DNA of 64,000 nucleotides, taken from NCBI RefSeq assembly GCF_026627445.1, contig NZ_JAPNLJ010000006.1, positions 124,001 to 188,000 of the forward strand, written 5' to 3'. Numbering within the stretch: position 1 is the first letter of the stretch; every line of letters starts with the position of its first letter. The notes beneath the pieces are model-generated. The model was not told the DNA's origin, made no database searches, and was given only the letters and a program-made list of their open reading frames with translations. The translations under genes and the position numbers were made by a program. This stretch comes from Streptomyces sp. H27-H1 (GTDB lineage: Bacteria; Actinomycetota; Actinomycetes; Streptomycetales; Streptomycetaceae). This document shows, one piece after another, positions 56,326-64,000 of this stretch.

Positions 56326-57555
56326 ATGGCGGAGTTCACCATGGAGCTGAACGACGACCAGAAGCAGGTACGGGACTGGATCCACGGCTTCGCCGCCGAC
56401 GTGATCCGCCCCGCCGCCGCGGAATGGGACGAGCGCGAAGAGACTCCGTGGCCCGTCATCCAGGAAGCCGCGAAGGTCGGCATCTACTCGCTCGACTTCT
56501 ACGCCCAGCAGTTCTTCGACCCCACCGGCCTCGGCATCCCGATGGCCATGGAGGAGCTGTTCTGGGGCGACGCGGGCATCGCGCTGTCCATCGTCGGTAC
56601 CGGGCTCGCCGCCATCGGCGTAGTCGCCAACGGCACCGAGGAGCAGATCGGCACCTGGATCCCGCAGATGTACGGCACCCCCGACGACGTGAAGGTCGCC
56701 GCCTTCTGCTCCTCCGAGCCCGACGCAGGCTCCGACGTCGGCGCGATGCGCACCCGCGCCGTCTACGACCAGGCCAAGGACGAGTGGGTGCTGAACGGCA
56801 CCAAGACCTGGGCGACCAACGGCGGCATCGCCAACGTCCACATCGTCGTCGCCGTCGTGGACCCGGAGCTGGGGACCAAGGGCCACGCCTCCTTCATCGT
56901 GCCGCCGAACACCCCGGGCCTCTCCCAGGGCCAGAAGTTCAAGAAGCACGGCATCCGCGCCTCGCACACCGCGGAGGTGGTGCTGGAGGACTGCCGGATC
57001 CCCGGCTCCTGCCTGCTCGGCGGCAAGGAGAAGCTGGACGAGCGGCTCGCGCGGGCCCACGAGCGGGCCAAGGCGGGCGGCGGGGAGCGCGTGAAGAACG
57101 CCGCCATGGCCACCTTCGAGGCCTCCCGCCCGGCCGTCGGCGCCATGGCGGTCGGCACGGCGCGCGCCGCGTACGAGGTGGCGCTGGACTACGCGAAGAC
57201 CCGTACGCAGTTCGGGCGGCCGATCATCGACAACCAGGGCGTCGCCTTCCAGATCGCGGACATGCGGACCTCCATCGACGCGGCCCGGCTGCTGGTGTGG
57301 CGGGCCTCGTGGATGGCGGTCGCGGGCAAGCCCTTCACCTCGGCCGAGGGTTCGATGTCGAAGCTGTTCGCGAGCGAGACCGCCAAGAAGGTCACCGCCC
57401 AGGCGGTTCAGATCCTCGGCGGCAACGGCTTCACCCGCGAGTACCCGGTGGAGCGCATGCACCGCGACAGCGCGATCTACACCATCTTCGAAGGCACCAG
57501 TGAGATCCAGCGCCTGGTGATCGCCCGCACCCTCTCGGGCATGCCGATCCGCTAG
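56326..57555 (+). CDS. Acyl-CoA dehydrogenase
   Basis: The 409-residue protein has AFCSSEPDAGSDVGAMRTRA and LNGTKTWATNGGIA (FAD/substrate loops), TRTQFGRPIIDNQGVAFQIADM and QILGGNGFTREYPVERMHRDS with EGTSEIQRLVIAR. It oxidises acyl-CoA with FAD. ATG 56326 follows GGAGGGG. It is likely controlled by the divergent TetR protein. Confidence 0.94.
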   Translation: MAEFTMELNDDQKQVRDWIHGFAADVIRPAAAEWDEREETPWPVIQEAAKVGIYSLDFYAQQFFDPTGLGIPMAMEELFWGDAGIALSIVGTGLAAIGVVANGTEEQIGTWIPQMYGTPDDVKVAAFCSSEPDAGSDVGAMRTRAVYDQAKDEWVLNGTKTWATNGGIANVHIVVAVVDPELGTKGHASFIVPPNTPGLSQGQKFKKHGIRASHTAEVVLEDCRIPGSCLLGGKEKLDERLARAHERAKAGGGERVKNAAMATFEASRPAVGAMAVGTARAAYEVALDYAKTRTQFGRPIIDNQGVAFQIADMRTSIDAARLLVWRASWMAVAGKPFTSAEGSMSKLFASETAKKVTAQAVQILGGNGFTREYPVERMHRDSAIYTIFEGTSEIQRLVIARTLSGMPIR

Positions 57556-57573
57556 CGCGTGGCCGGGACGGAG

Positions 57574-57613
57574 AAGGGGTCCGGGGCCGCATCACGGCGG
57601 CTCCGGACCCCTT
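57574..57613 (+). terminator. Terminator after the acyl-CoA dehydrogenase
   Basis: AAGGGGTCCGG-gg-CCGC pairs with GCGG-ct-CCGGACCCCTT. The stem is long and nearly perfect. Confidence 0.8.
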
Positions 57614-57666
57614 CGTGCGCCGGGGCCCTGCCTCGCGGCGCCCCTGCGGCGGACGGCCGGGGGCTT

Positions 57667-58104
57667 TCAGGGGCGTAGGAGGGCTTCCAGGGCGCGGGTG
57701 AAGAGGAGACGGGCCGCCGTCGCGACCAGGGGGTCGAAGGGGCGGCCCAGGCCGCGGACGTGCAGTTCCTCGCGCCATTGCGCCTCGCAGCCGCCGGCGG
57801 GTGAGGGACGGAGCTCGAGCTCCGCCCGGCCCCGCACCGCGCGGCCGTGTTTGACGAGCCGGACCAGTCCGGCCGAGCCGTCCCGAGGGGGCTGCCAGAA
57901 GGTGACTTCCATCGGGTCGTCGAAGGTGATCCTCCCCACGCCCGTACGCATGGTGAAACGGGTCCCGGTGTGCGTGGGAGGCGGCGTTTCGATGATCGCT
58001 CGGGTGAGCGGGACGACGGCGCCGTGGCGTTCCCAGTCCGTCAGCCTGCGCCACGCCTCCTCGGGGGCGAGAACTGTTCGGCGAATGATCCGGATAGCGG
58101 GCAT
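57667..58104 (-). CDS. SRPBCC (START/Bet v1-fold) protein
   Basis: The 145-residue product (IRIIRRTVLAPEEAWRRLTDWERHGAVVPLTR, GCEAQWREELHVRGLGRPFDPLVATAARLLF) has the ends typical of SRPBCC polyketide-cyclase-like proteins. The ligand is unknown. ATG 58104 gives the family start; ATG 58125 has a slightly better ribosome site. Confidence 0.8.
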   Translation of the reverse strand: MPAIRIIRRTVLAPEEAWRRLTDWERHGAVVPLTRAIIETPPPTHTGTRFTMRTGVGRITFDDPMEVTFWQPPRDGSAGLVRLVKHGRAVRGRAELELRPSPAGGCEAQWREELHVRGLGRPFDPLVATAARLLFTRALEALLRP

Positions 58105-58259
58105 GAGCGCATCGTAAGCGGGCATACACACCCTGAACTGGGCGGCGAATATGGGTTCCGTCCGGGGGTGGCGATCAGCAATACTCACCGCCACCGTGGA
58201 TCGCGGATTCGACCGGGTGACCACCGGCCTTCCCGCCCCACTTTGCGAGGAGGTGCGCC

Positions 58260-58445
58260 ATGTGCTCCCACCAGCCCCCCTGCCCGTCCGCCGACAGCGT
58301 CCACCACGATGCCGCACGCACCGTGGCCTTCCACCCCGAACAGGGCTGGAACCTGCTCTGCAATGGCGCCGTGGTATTCGACGACACCGGTGAACTGCTC
58401 CCCGACGGCCGCACGGTGGAACCCCGCCGCCCGGCCCTGGTCTGA
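58260..58445 (+). CDS. DUF5999-type small protein
   Basis: The 61-residue product (CSHQPPCPSADSVHHDAARTVAFHP-type start, GWNLLCNGAVVFDDTGELLPDG) is a small conserved Streptomyces protein with a Cys/His front. GAGGAGGT precedes ATG 58260. Function is unknown. Confidence 0.8.
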   Translation: MCSHQPPCPSADSVHHDAARTVAFHPEQGWNLLCNGAVVFDDTGELLPDGRTVEPRRPALV

Positions 58446-58458
58446 GCGAGGAGGCAGC

Positions 58459-58551
58459 ATGCGCCAGCAGCTGATCCGCAAGCCCGTCCCCAAGCCCGCG
58501 CCCCGAGACCTGGATCTGCGCACACCGTCGGGCAGACCCCTCCCGTACTGA
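58459..58551 (+). CDS. 30-residue basic peptide
   Basis: ATG 58459 follows GAGGAGGCAG. The product is Arg/Pro/Lys-rich (IRKPVPKPAPRD). It lies 13 bp after the DUF5999-type gene and is probably co-translated. Function is unknown. Confidence 0.6.
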   Translation: MRQQLIRKPVPKPAPRDLDLRTPSGRPLPY

Positions 58552-58592
58552 CGGGAGCCCCGGATTTACGCAACGGCGCCACCGGCTGAGCG

Positions 58593-60686
58593 TCAGCTGG
58601 TGGACGCCGCCGTGCCGCCCAGGAAGGCGCTCTCGTAGGCCTCGTCGCCGATCGCCGCCCTGGCGTTGCGCTCGCCGTGGTCGCGCAGCGCCGTGAGCGA
58701 GGGGGAGCCCATCTGCGGCCGGCCCACCGTGCGCCACCAGGCGTGCCCCGTGCCCAGCAGCCGGGCCGCCAGCTCGCCGTCGCCCATGGCCGCCACCGAA
58801 GCCGCCAGCAGGTCGAGACCGAGCGCGATCCCGAAGCGGTCGCCCAGCAGCCGCTTGCCCGACAGCATCGCCCGCGCGTGCCGGGCGGCCTCTCCGTAGT
58901 GGCCGAGCCCGAAGGCGGCCACGGCCAGGATGTAGTCCGCGTACGCCCGCAGCCAGCGCTCTCCCAGTTCCGCGCAGGACTCGCGCAGGCCGCGGGCCTC
59001 CAGCTCGGCCTCCTCGAAGCGCCCGAGGTCGCACAGGGCGTAGCCGGTGGCCAGCCGGCACAGCAGCCAGCCCACGCCGGTGGGCCTGCCGCCGTGGCCC
59101 CCGCGTGCCCGGGGGCCGGCCAGCGCCAGTGCCCGTACGGAATCGCCCGGCATCATCACCGAGACCGCATGCAGGTAGGCGGCGCGCAGCTCCGGCTCGG
59201 GATCGGCCAGCGCGGCCGCCGCGTCGGTGCACCGCCTGCCGAGTTCCTCGGCCGTGGCCAGCTCGCCCTGGAGCAGGGTGGTGAGCCCCAGTGCCCACAG
59301 GGCCTGGGCGTACGCGGCTCCCGAGCGCGGGCCCGTGCGCAGGGCCCGCTCCAGGAAGGCCCGGCCCTCGAGCACGTGGCCGCAGGAGAACCAGAAGAAC
59401 CAGAGCGCGCCGGCCGTCTCCAGGGCCGCCGTGGGATCGGAGCGGAGCAGGTGCTCCAGGGCGGTACGGAGCTGGGCGTGCTCGGCGGTCATCCTGCGGT
59501 ACCAGTCCACTTGGCCGGGCCCCATCCAGCCCGGGTCGGCGGCCTTCGAGAGCGCCGCGTACCAGTGGGCGTGCCGGTCGGCGACGATCCGTTCCTCGCC
59601 CAGTTCCGCCAGCCAGTCCTGGCCGTACTCGCGGATCGTGTCCAGCAGCCGGTAGCGGGCGCCCGCACCCCGTTCCCGGGTGCACCGGACCACCGACTTC
59701 GCGACCAGGCCCGCCAGCACCCGTTCCACCCGCGCGGCGGGCAGGGGGCCGCCCGAGCACACCGCGCGCGCCGCGGCGACATCGAAGTCCCCGGTGAAGA
59801 CCGAGAGCCGGGCCCACAGCAGCCGCTCGACCGGCTCGCACAGCTCGTGGCTCCAGCCGATCGCGGTGCGCATCGTCTGGTGCCGGGGGAGGAGGGCGGC
59901 GGCGGCGGACAGCAGGTCGAAGCGGCCTTCGAGGCGCTGCGCCACCTGCTCCAGGGTCCAGAGCCGCATCCGGGCGCCGGCCAGTTCCAGGGCGAGGGGG
60001 ATCCCGTCCAGGCGGCGGCAGATGTCCGCGGCGAGGGCCGCCCGGGCGGGGTCGTCGAAGGCCGCACCGGAGCTCGGGGTGGCGGCGAGCGCGCGGGCCC
60101 GGAACAGGGCGAGGGCGTCGCTGTCGGGTCCGTCGCTGGGCAGCGGGCTGACCTCGAGGACGTTCTCCCCGGGGCAGCCGAGCGGCTCGCGCGAGGTGAT
60201 CACCACGGTCAAGCCCGGCGCTGACTGCAGGAGTTCGCCCACCAGGTGCCGGCAGGCAGCCACCAGGTGCTCGCACGTGTCGAGGACGAGCAGCATCTCC
60301 TTGTCGGCCATCCACGCGCACAGTTCCTCGTCCAGGGGGCGCCGGGACTGGGGGGCGAGGCCGACGGCGTACGCCACGGTGGCCGTCAGCAACTCCGTGT
60401 CGCGCAGCGGGGAGAGCTCCACCCACCAGACCCCGTCGGGCCTGCGCTGGCGGGTGTCCGCGGCGGCGCGCAGGGCCAGCCTGGACTTGCCGACACCGCC
60501 GACGCCCGTGAGTGTCACGAGCCGCCGCTCGCGCAGCAGGTCGGACAGGAGGCCGAGTTCACGCTCGCGGCCCACGAAGCTCGCCGTCTCCGGCGGCAGG
60601 TTTCCCGGCACGGCGCCAGAGTCTGGCCCAGGATCGCCGTCCGTGGAATCTGCCTGATTGTTGTTGACCGAGTACTCACCGAACAC
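58593..60686 (-). CDS. STAND-type NTPase regulator (AfsR/LuxR-like without output domain)
   Basis: The 697-residue protein has FVGRERELGLLSDLLRERRLVTLTG-type NB-ARC start with the P-loop TGVGGVGKSRLALRA, LLVLDTCEHL (Walker B) and VITSREPLG, then TPR-like helices. Neither an N-terminal OmpR domain nor a C-terminal LuxR HTH is visible. It resembles the ATPase-TPR part of AfsR/SARP regulators. The start is GTG 60686. Confidence 0.85.
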   Translation of the reverse strand: MFGEYSVNNNQADSTDGDPGPDSGAVPGNLPPETASFVGRERELGLLSDLLRERRLVTLTGVGGVGKSRLALRAAADTRQRRPDGVWWVELSPLRDTELLTATVAYAVGLAPQSRRPLDEELCAWMADKEMLLVLDTCEHLVAACRHLVGELLQSAPGLTVVITSREPLGCPGENVLEVSPLPSDGPDSDALALFRARALAATPSSGAAFDDPARAALAADICRRLDGIPLALELAGARMRLWTLEQVAQRLEGRFDLLSAAAALLPRHQTMRTAIGWSHELCEPVERLLWARLSVFTGDFDVAAARAVCSGGPLPAARVERVLAGLVAKSVVRCTRERGAGARYRLLDTIREYGQDWLAELGEERIVADRHAHWYAALSKAADPGWMGPGQVDWYRRMTAEHAQLRTALEHLLRSDPTAALETAGALWFFWFSCGHVLEGRAFLERALRTGPRSGAAYAQALWALGLTTLLQGELATAEELGRRCTDAAAALADPEPELRAAYLHAVSVMMPGDSVRALALAGPRARGGHGGRPTGVGWLLCRLATGYALCDLGRFEEAELEARGLRESCAELGERWLRAYADYILAVAAFGLGHYGEAARHARAMLSGKRLLGDRFGIALGLDLLAASVAAMGDGELAARLLGTGHAWWRTVGRPQMGSPSLTALRDHGERNARAAIGDEAYESAFLGGTAASTS

Positions 60687-60777
60687 GGGAGTATTCTGCG
60701 TGATCTTCTTTCTCCATAGTGCCGTTCGGGCCAGATCGAACGAACAGTTCGTCAGCAGGTCTGCTCTCGAGCGGGGT

Positions 60778-61809
60778 TCAGGAGGTCAGGACGATCCGCC
60801 GTTCGGCCGAGAAGGCGCCCCAGGTGCCGTCGGGCAGCCGGGCCCGGATCTTCACCGTCCATACGGTGCCGGGCGGTTCGGCGACCGTCAGGCGGTGCTC
60901 CGCCCGGCCGGCCGGGACGGCGCCCGCACCGAACTGGATGACGGTGGTGGGCCGGCCATTGACGTAGAGCTCGTACTCGCTGGTCTTCCGGCCGGTCGGC
61001 GGTGGGGTCCAGGTGAGGGTGAGCGCGCCCGGCGAGGCGGCCGCCGTGAAATCGGCCGGAGCGGTACCGGTCCGCTGCCCGGGCCCGGCCGGGGTGGCCA
61101 CGTCCGCCGCCGGGCCGGAGGGGGAGGAGTTGTCGGCGCCGTCGCGGGCCCGGACGGTGAAGGTGTACACGCTGTCGGGCTGGAGCCCCTCCAGGACCGT
61201 CGTGGTCGAGCCGGGGCCGGCCGTGTGGATCCGGGCGTCGCCCTGGTAGACGTCGTACGCGGTGACGCCCGTGTCGTCGGTGGCCGCGGTCCAGGTCAGC
61301 CGGGCGGAGGTGGGTCCGAGCGGCTGACCCTGCGTACGGGCCGGGGCGGTCGGGGCCTGTCGGTCCTCGGCCTTGGCGGCGGGGGTGGTGGCCGAGGCGG
61401 CCGCGCTGGACGGTGAGGTGTTCCCGGCGGCGTCCCGGGCCCGGACGGTGAACGCGTAGGCCGTCTGCGGGGTGAGGCCGGTGATGTCCGTCATCGTCTT
61501 GTCGGCGGGCAGTTCGCGCACCAGCCGGTCCTGCTGGAAGACGAGGAAGGCGGTCACCCCGTCGGCGGGCGCGGGCGACTGCCACATGACGTGCACGGAG
61601 GTGGCGCTGCCGGCCTGGGCCGTGAGATCGGCCGGGGCCGGCGGGGGCGTGGTGTCGGACGGACCGCACGCCGTCAGCGCGGCGGCCGCGAGGGCCAGGG
61701 CGAGAGCCGAGAGGCGGCCCGGCGCGAGGGCGGCCGCCGATTCCCGGAAGGCCGGCCGCCGGGGGTGGCGTGCGGGGTGCGGCGCGGTGCGGGGTGCGGG
61801 GTCGTGCAC
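60778..61809 (-). CDS. Lipoprotein with three fibronectin type III domains
   Basis: The 343-residue product starts at GTG 61809 after GGAGG. A basic front, hydrophobic stretch and LTAC (lipobox, Cys near 48) precede three FN3 domains, each with the YxFTVRARD- or YELYV-type strands. It probably sits outside the membrane and binds sugar or protein. The frame is open upstream through a simple repeat. Confidence 0.85.
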   Translation of the reverse strand: MHDPAPRTAPHPARHPRRPAFRESAAALAPGRLSALALALAAAALTACGPSDTTPPPAPADLTAQAGSATSVHVMWQSPAPADGVTAFLVFQQDRLVRELPADKTMTDITGLTPQTAYAFTVRARDAAGNTSPSSAAASATTPAAKAEDRQAPTAPARTQGQPLGPTSARLTWTAATDDTGVTAYDVYQGDARIHTAGPGSTTTVLEGLQPDSVYTFTVRARDGADNSSPSGPAADVATPAGPGQRTGTAPADFTAAASPGALTLTWTPPPTGRKTSEYELYVNGRPTTVIQFGAGAVPAGRAEHRLTVAEPPGTVWTVKIRARLPDGTWGAFSAERRIVLTS

Positions 61810-61822
61810 GGCGGGCGCCTCC

Positions 61823-61905
61823 TTCTTCCGGTTCGTGGGGTGGCTTCCGGTTCGCGGGGTCTTCCGGTTCTTCGGTTCTTCGGGTCTTCCGGTTCTTCCG
61901 GCGCC
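61823..61905. repeat. Simple repeat, CTTCCGGTTC-type units
   Basis: At least four diverged units of CTTCCGGTTC/CTTCGG follow one another just upstream of the FN3 lipoprotein start. They may affect its expression or simply be slippage-prone DNA. Confidence 0.7.
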
Positions 61906-61925
61906 TCGGAAAGGTCTAGACATAT

Positions 61926-62408
61926 ATGGCACGCTCCGCGGCGGCCGGGCAAGACCTCTGCGAGAGCCCTTCCCGGCTCCGGCGCCCGGTTCGTGTCCAT
62001 CCGTTCCCGTCCGGCAATATTGCGTACGCGCTCCGCCGGGGCGTGATGTTCAGCGACGGACGGCCCTTCGGCGCCAAGGACGTCGTCTTCACCTACCGGA
62101 CCCTCCTCGACGTGAAGACGAACAACGCGTCCAAGTCCGAACTCGACGCGATCACGGACGTGACGGCGCGCGGCGACGACGCCGTCGTCTCCACCCTGAA
62201 GTACCCCTAAGCCCCCTTCGCCGAGCGGACCGTCCTGCCCATCGCCCCCGAGCACGTCGCGGGCGCACAGGACGTCAACAGCGGCGAGTGCCGGGCGGAG
62301 TCCGGGGGCGGGCCTGCTGGCCTGCTGGCGGTGGGGCACGATCCCGTGCTGCTCGCGCGATGGTGCGGTCACCGGATGGTCCGCCTGGAGGGGATCGTCA
62401 AGGACTGA
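61926..62408 (+). pseudogene. Decayed transporter remnants: extracellular solute-binding protein plus ABC ATPase tail
   Basis: YALRRGVMFSDGRPFGAKDVVFTYRTLLD is a fragment of a family 5 peptide-binding protein. Its frame hits TAA at 62210 but continues APFAERTVLPIAPEHVAG, so a Tyr codon has become a stop. After VNSGE the frame reads GHDPVLLARW and HRMVRLEGIVKD, which resembles the end of an ABC ATPase. The N- and C-terminal parts of both genes are missing. Confidence 0.75.
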
Positions 62409-62508
62409 CAGCCGGTCACGGACGGTCAACGCCCGTTTGGCGGACACGAGTTTCGCCCGAAGGGCCCTCCTTCTGCGCCACCATGGCGCCGCGTAAGGAG
62501 GTGTTCCG

Positions 62509-62703
62509 ATGGTGATCTCCCTCTCCGTCGTCGTCCTGCTCCTCGTCCTCGCGTGGATCTTCATGCGCGGCGGCGGTCTCAAGCTGTCCCACGCGCTCGT
62601 CTGCGTCCTGCTCGGCTTCTACCTCGCGAGCAGCAGCGTGGCGCAGACCATCCACAACGGAGTCTCGGCCACGGCGAACGTGGTCAGCGGCTTCAAGCCG
62701 TAA
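62509..62703 (+). CDS. 64-residue conserved membrane protein
   Basis: ATG 62509 follows TAAGGAGGTG, an excellent ribosome site. The product has two membrane segments (ISLSVVVLLLVLAWIFM and ALVCVLLGFYLASSSVA). It looks like a small Streptomyces membrane protein of unknown function. Confidence 0.75.
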   Translation: MVISLSVVVLLLVLAWIFMRGGGLKLSHALVCVLLGFYLASSSVAQTIHNGVSATANVVSGFKP

Positions 62704-62869
62704 TCCGCCCCGGGGTAAAGCCCCTTCCCGCGCAAGACGATCAACTGTTGCGCCTTCGTGAATCATCCGGCTCTTCCATGGACTCCTCAGGCAGTGCGAT
62801 CTAGCGTCTGGCCGCGGCGCGATGTCATACGCAATGTCAATAAAGCTGAGGACAAGGGAGGAAGTCCGG

Positions 62870-64000
62870 ATGTTCCGAAGAGCGCTGAACTGCGCCGTAG
62901 CCCCGGCTCTCGCCGTATGCGCGGTGATGTACGGGGTCTCCCCGGCCGCCGCCGAGGAGATACCCCTGGCCCCCGGCCACCGCCTGGTCAGCCATTACGA
63001 GGGCGGCCCTGCCACCGCCGCGCCACTGCCCGGCGAAGCCCCGCCGCAGCACCCCTTCCTCGCGCCCAACGGCCGCAGCGGCATGCACTCCGACGCGGCG
63101 GGCAGCGCCACCTCGCCCTGGTCCGGCCCGCTCGGCAAGAACCCGCAGGTGACCAGCGCGAAGATCGCCGCCCTGGGTGGCGAGTGCGCCACCGCCACCT
63201 TCGACTCGGGCGGCCGGCTGGTCACGGTGTGCGGCACCTTCGGCGGGTTCAAGGTCAAACTGCTGGAGCCCAGGACGCTCGCCACGCTCGCGGAGTACCA
63301 GCTCCCGCAGCGTTCCTCGACGGTCCAGGCGATCACCTCGCTCGACTTCGCGAAGATCTTCAAGGACACCTCGGGCGGCGCCTACTTCTATCTGGACAAC
63401 CAGGACCGGGCGGTACTGGCCGACTCCCGCCAGCACATCCTGCGACTCTCGCACGTACAGAACCAGGACGGCGGCTGGCAGTTCAAGGTCGACGACGACT
63501 GGGACCTGACCGGCCAGGTCCCGCACGACTGCGTCGACTGGACCAACCTGTGGCCCACCGGCACGTGCGACCCCGTCACTTCGGTGATGCCCGACTGGAA
63601 CGGCCGCGTCTGGTGGGTCACCCGCCAGGGCCGCGTCGGCACCGTGGACCCGGCGACCTCCGTGATCCGCTCGATCCGGCTGGCGGGGGAGGAGATCCAG
63701 AACTCCTTCTCGGTCGGTGAGGACGGCGTCTCCATCGTCACCGACCACGCCCTGTACAGCTTCCGCGCCACCGCCGACGGCGCCCCCGTGGCGCAGTGGC
63801 GCCAAACCTACGACCGGGGGACGGGCACCAAGCCCGGCTCGGTCAACCAAGGCTCGGGCACCACCCCGGACCTCTTCGGCGACGGCTACGTCGCGATCAC
63901 CGACAACGCCGACGACCGGATGAACGTCCTGGTCTTCAAGCGGGGCGTGGAGGTACCCGAGGACCGGCGGCTCGTGTGCAAGGTGCCGGTCTTCGGTCCG
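62870..64000 (+). CDS. Secreted PQQ/beta-propeller-like protein, cut by the window end
   Basis: ATG 62870 follows GGGAGGAAG. The product has a signal peptide (RRALNCAVAPALAVCAVMYG, cleaved near PAAAEE). Repeated strands follow (GGAYFYLDNQDRAVLADS, GRVWWVTRQGRVGTVDPATS, DGVSIVTDHALYSF), as in PQQ-binding-like beta-propellers. The reading frame is open through the window end, 377 codons in. A structural or binding role outside the cell is likely. No enzyme motif is seen so far. Confidence 0.8.
   Translation, partial: MFRRALNCAVAPALAVCAVMYGVSPAAAEEIPLAPGHRLVSHYEGGPATAAPLPGEAPPQHPFLAPNGRSGMHSDAAGSATSPWSGPLGKNPQVTSAKIAALGGECATATFDSGGRLVTVCGTFGGFKVKLLEPRTLATLAEYQLPQRSSTVQAITSLDFAKIFKDTSGGAYFYLDNQDRAVLADSRQHILRLSHVQNQDGGWQFKVDDDWDLTGQVPHDCVDWTNLWPTGTCDPVTSVMPDWNGRVWWVTRQGRVGTVDPATSVIRSIRLAGEEIQNSFSVGEDGVSIVTDHALYSFRATADGAPVAQWRQTYDRGTGTKPGSVNQGSGTTPDLFGDGYVAITDNADDRMNVLVFKRGVEVPEDRRLVCKVPVFGP

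Noticed and set aside
57667..60426. A minus-strand frame of 919 codons
   Set aside because: The front part is the wrong frame of the STAND ATPase. Only the end, from 58104, is the SRPBCC gene.

Overview
The window is high-GC actinobacterial DNA, most likely Streptomyces. The right-hand gene set (purB, the bio genes, a ureABCFGD cluster, murT/gatD, DUF397/XRE pairs, a secreted tripeptidyl-aminopeptidase-like hydrolase), the GTG/TTG starts and the overlapping stops and starts all fit that genus.

Positions 1 to about 29,150 are the early (DNA metabolism and regulatory) arm of a temperate phage, probably an integrated prophage related to the phiC31/BT1 type. It reads almost wholly on the plus strand in tightly packed operons. 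It encodes a RecB/Cas4-like nuclease, an RNA ligase, two HNH nucleases, a phiC31 Gp3-like recombination directionality factor, a DNA cytosine methyltransferase broken at a G9 tract, a Holliday-junction-resolvase-like nuclease, a fused primase/helicase, a family A DNA polymerase, a sigma factor, a TerD protein, a DUF2637 membrane protein and a reversed XRE/DUF397 pair. Between them lie dozens of small genes without known function. No terminase, portal, capsid, tail, lysis or integrase gene is present, so the rest of the element must lie left of position 1. The right attachment junction is inferred near 29,110-29,160, because the mismatch-specific uracil-DNA glycosylase gene (mug) next to purB loses its conserved C-terminus there.

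Regulatory structure in the phage arm is rich. Three promoters share an almost identical plan (TCTGACAT, 8 variable bases, CTCCACCCCATAAC); they precede the nuclease operon, the directionality-factor operon and the sigma gene itself. A near-perfect 20-bp palindrome containing CCATAAC/G lies before four genes. A second, unrelated 22-bp palindrome occurs four times at or near gene 3' ends. Three terminator hairpins share a GAATTGCGC loop. Three tRNA-like fragments lie between small genes at 21.4-22.1 kb.

From 29.5 to 64 kb the sequence is ordinary chromosome: purB; an SGNH hydrolase; two CNNM/CBS membrane proteins; a GNAT protein; a lipoprotein; bioD-bioA-bioB with divergent bioF; a second XRE/DUF397 pair with a divergent ATP-binding protein; a VOC protein; the urease operon; a secreted peptidase-like hydrolase; plsC-like, CtaG-like and pfkA genes; the gatD/murT lipid II amidation pair; def; a TetR regulator with operators in front of an acyl-CoA dehydrogenase; a STAND ATPase; a fibronectin-III lipoprotein; a decayed transporter region; and a secreted beta-propeller-like protein cut by the window end.
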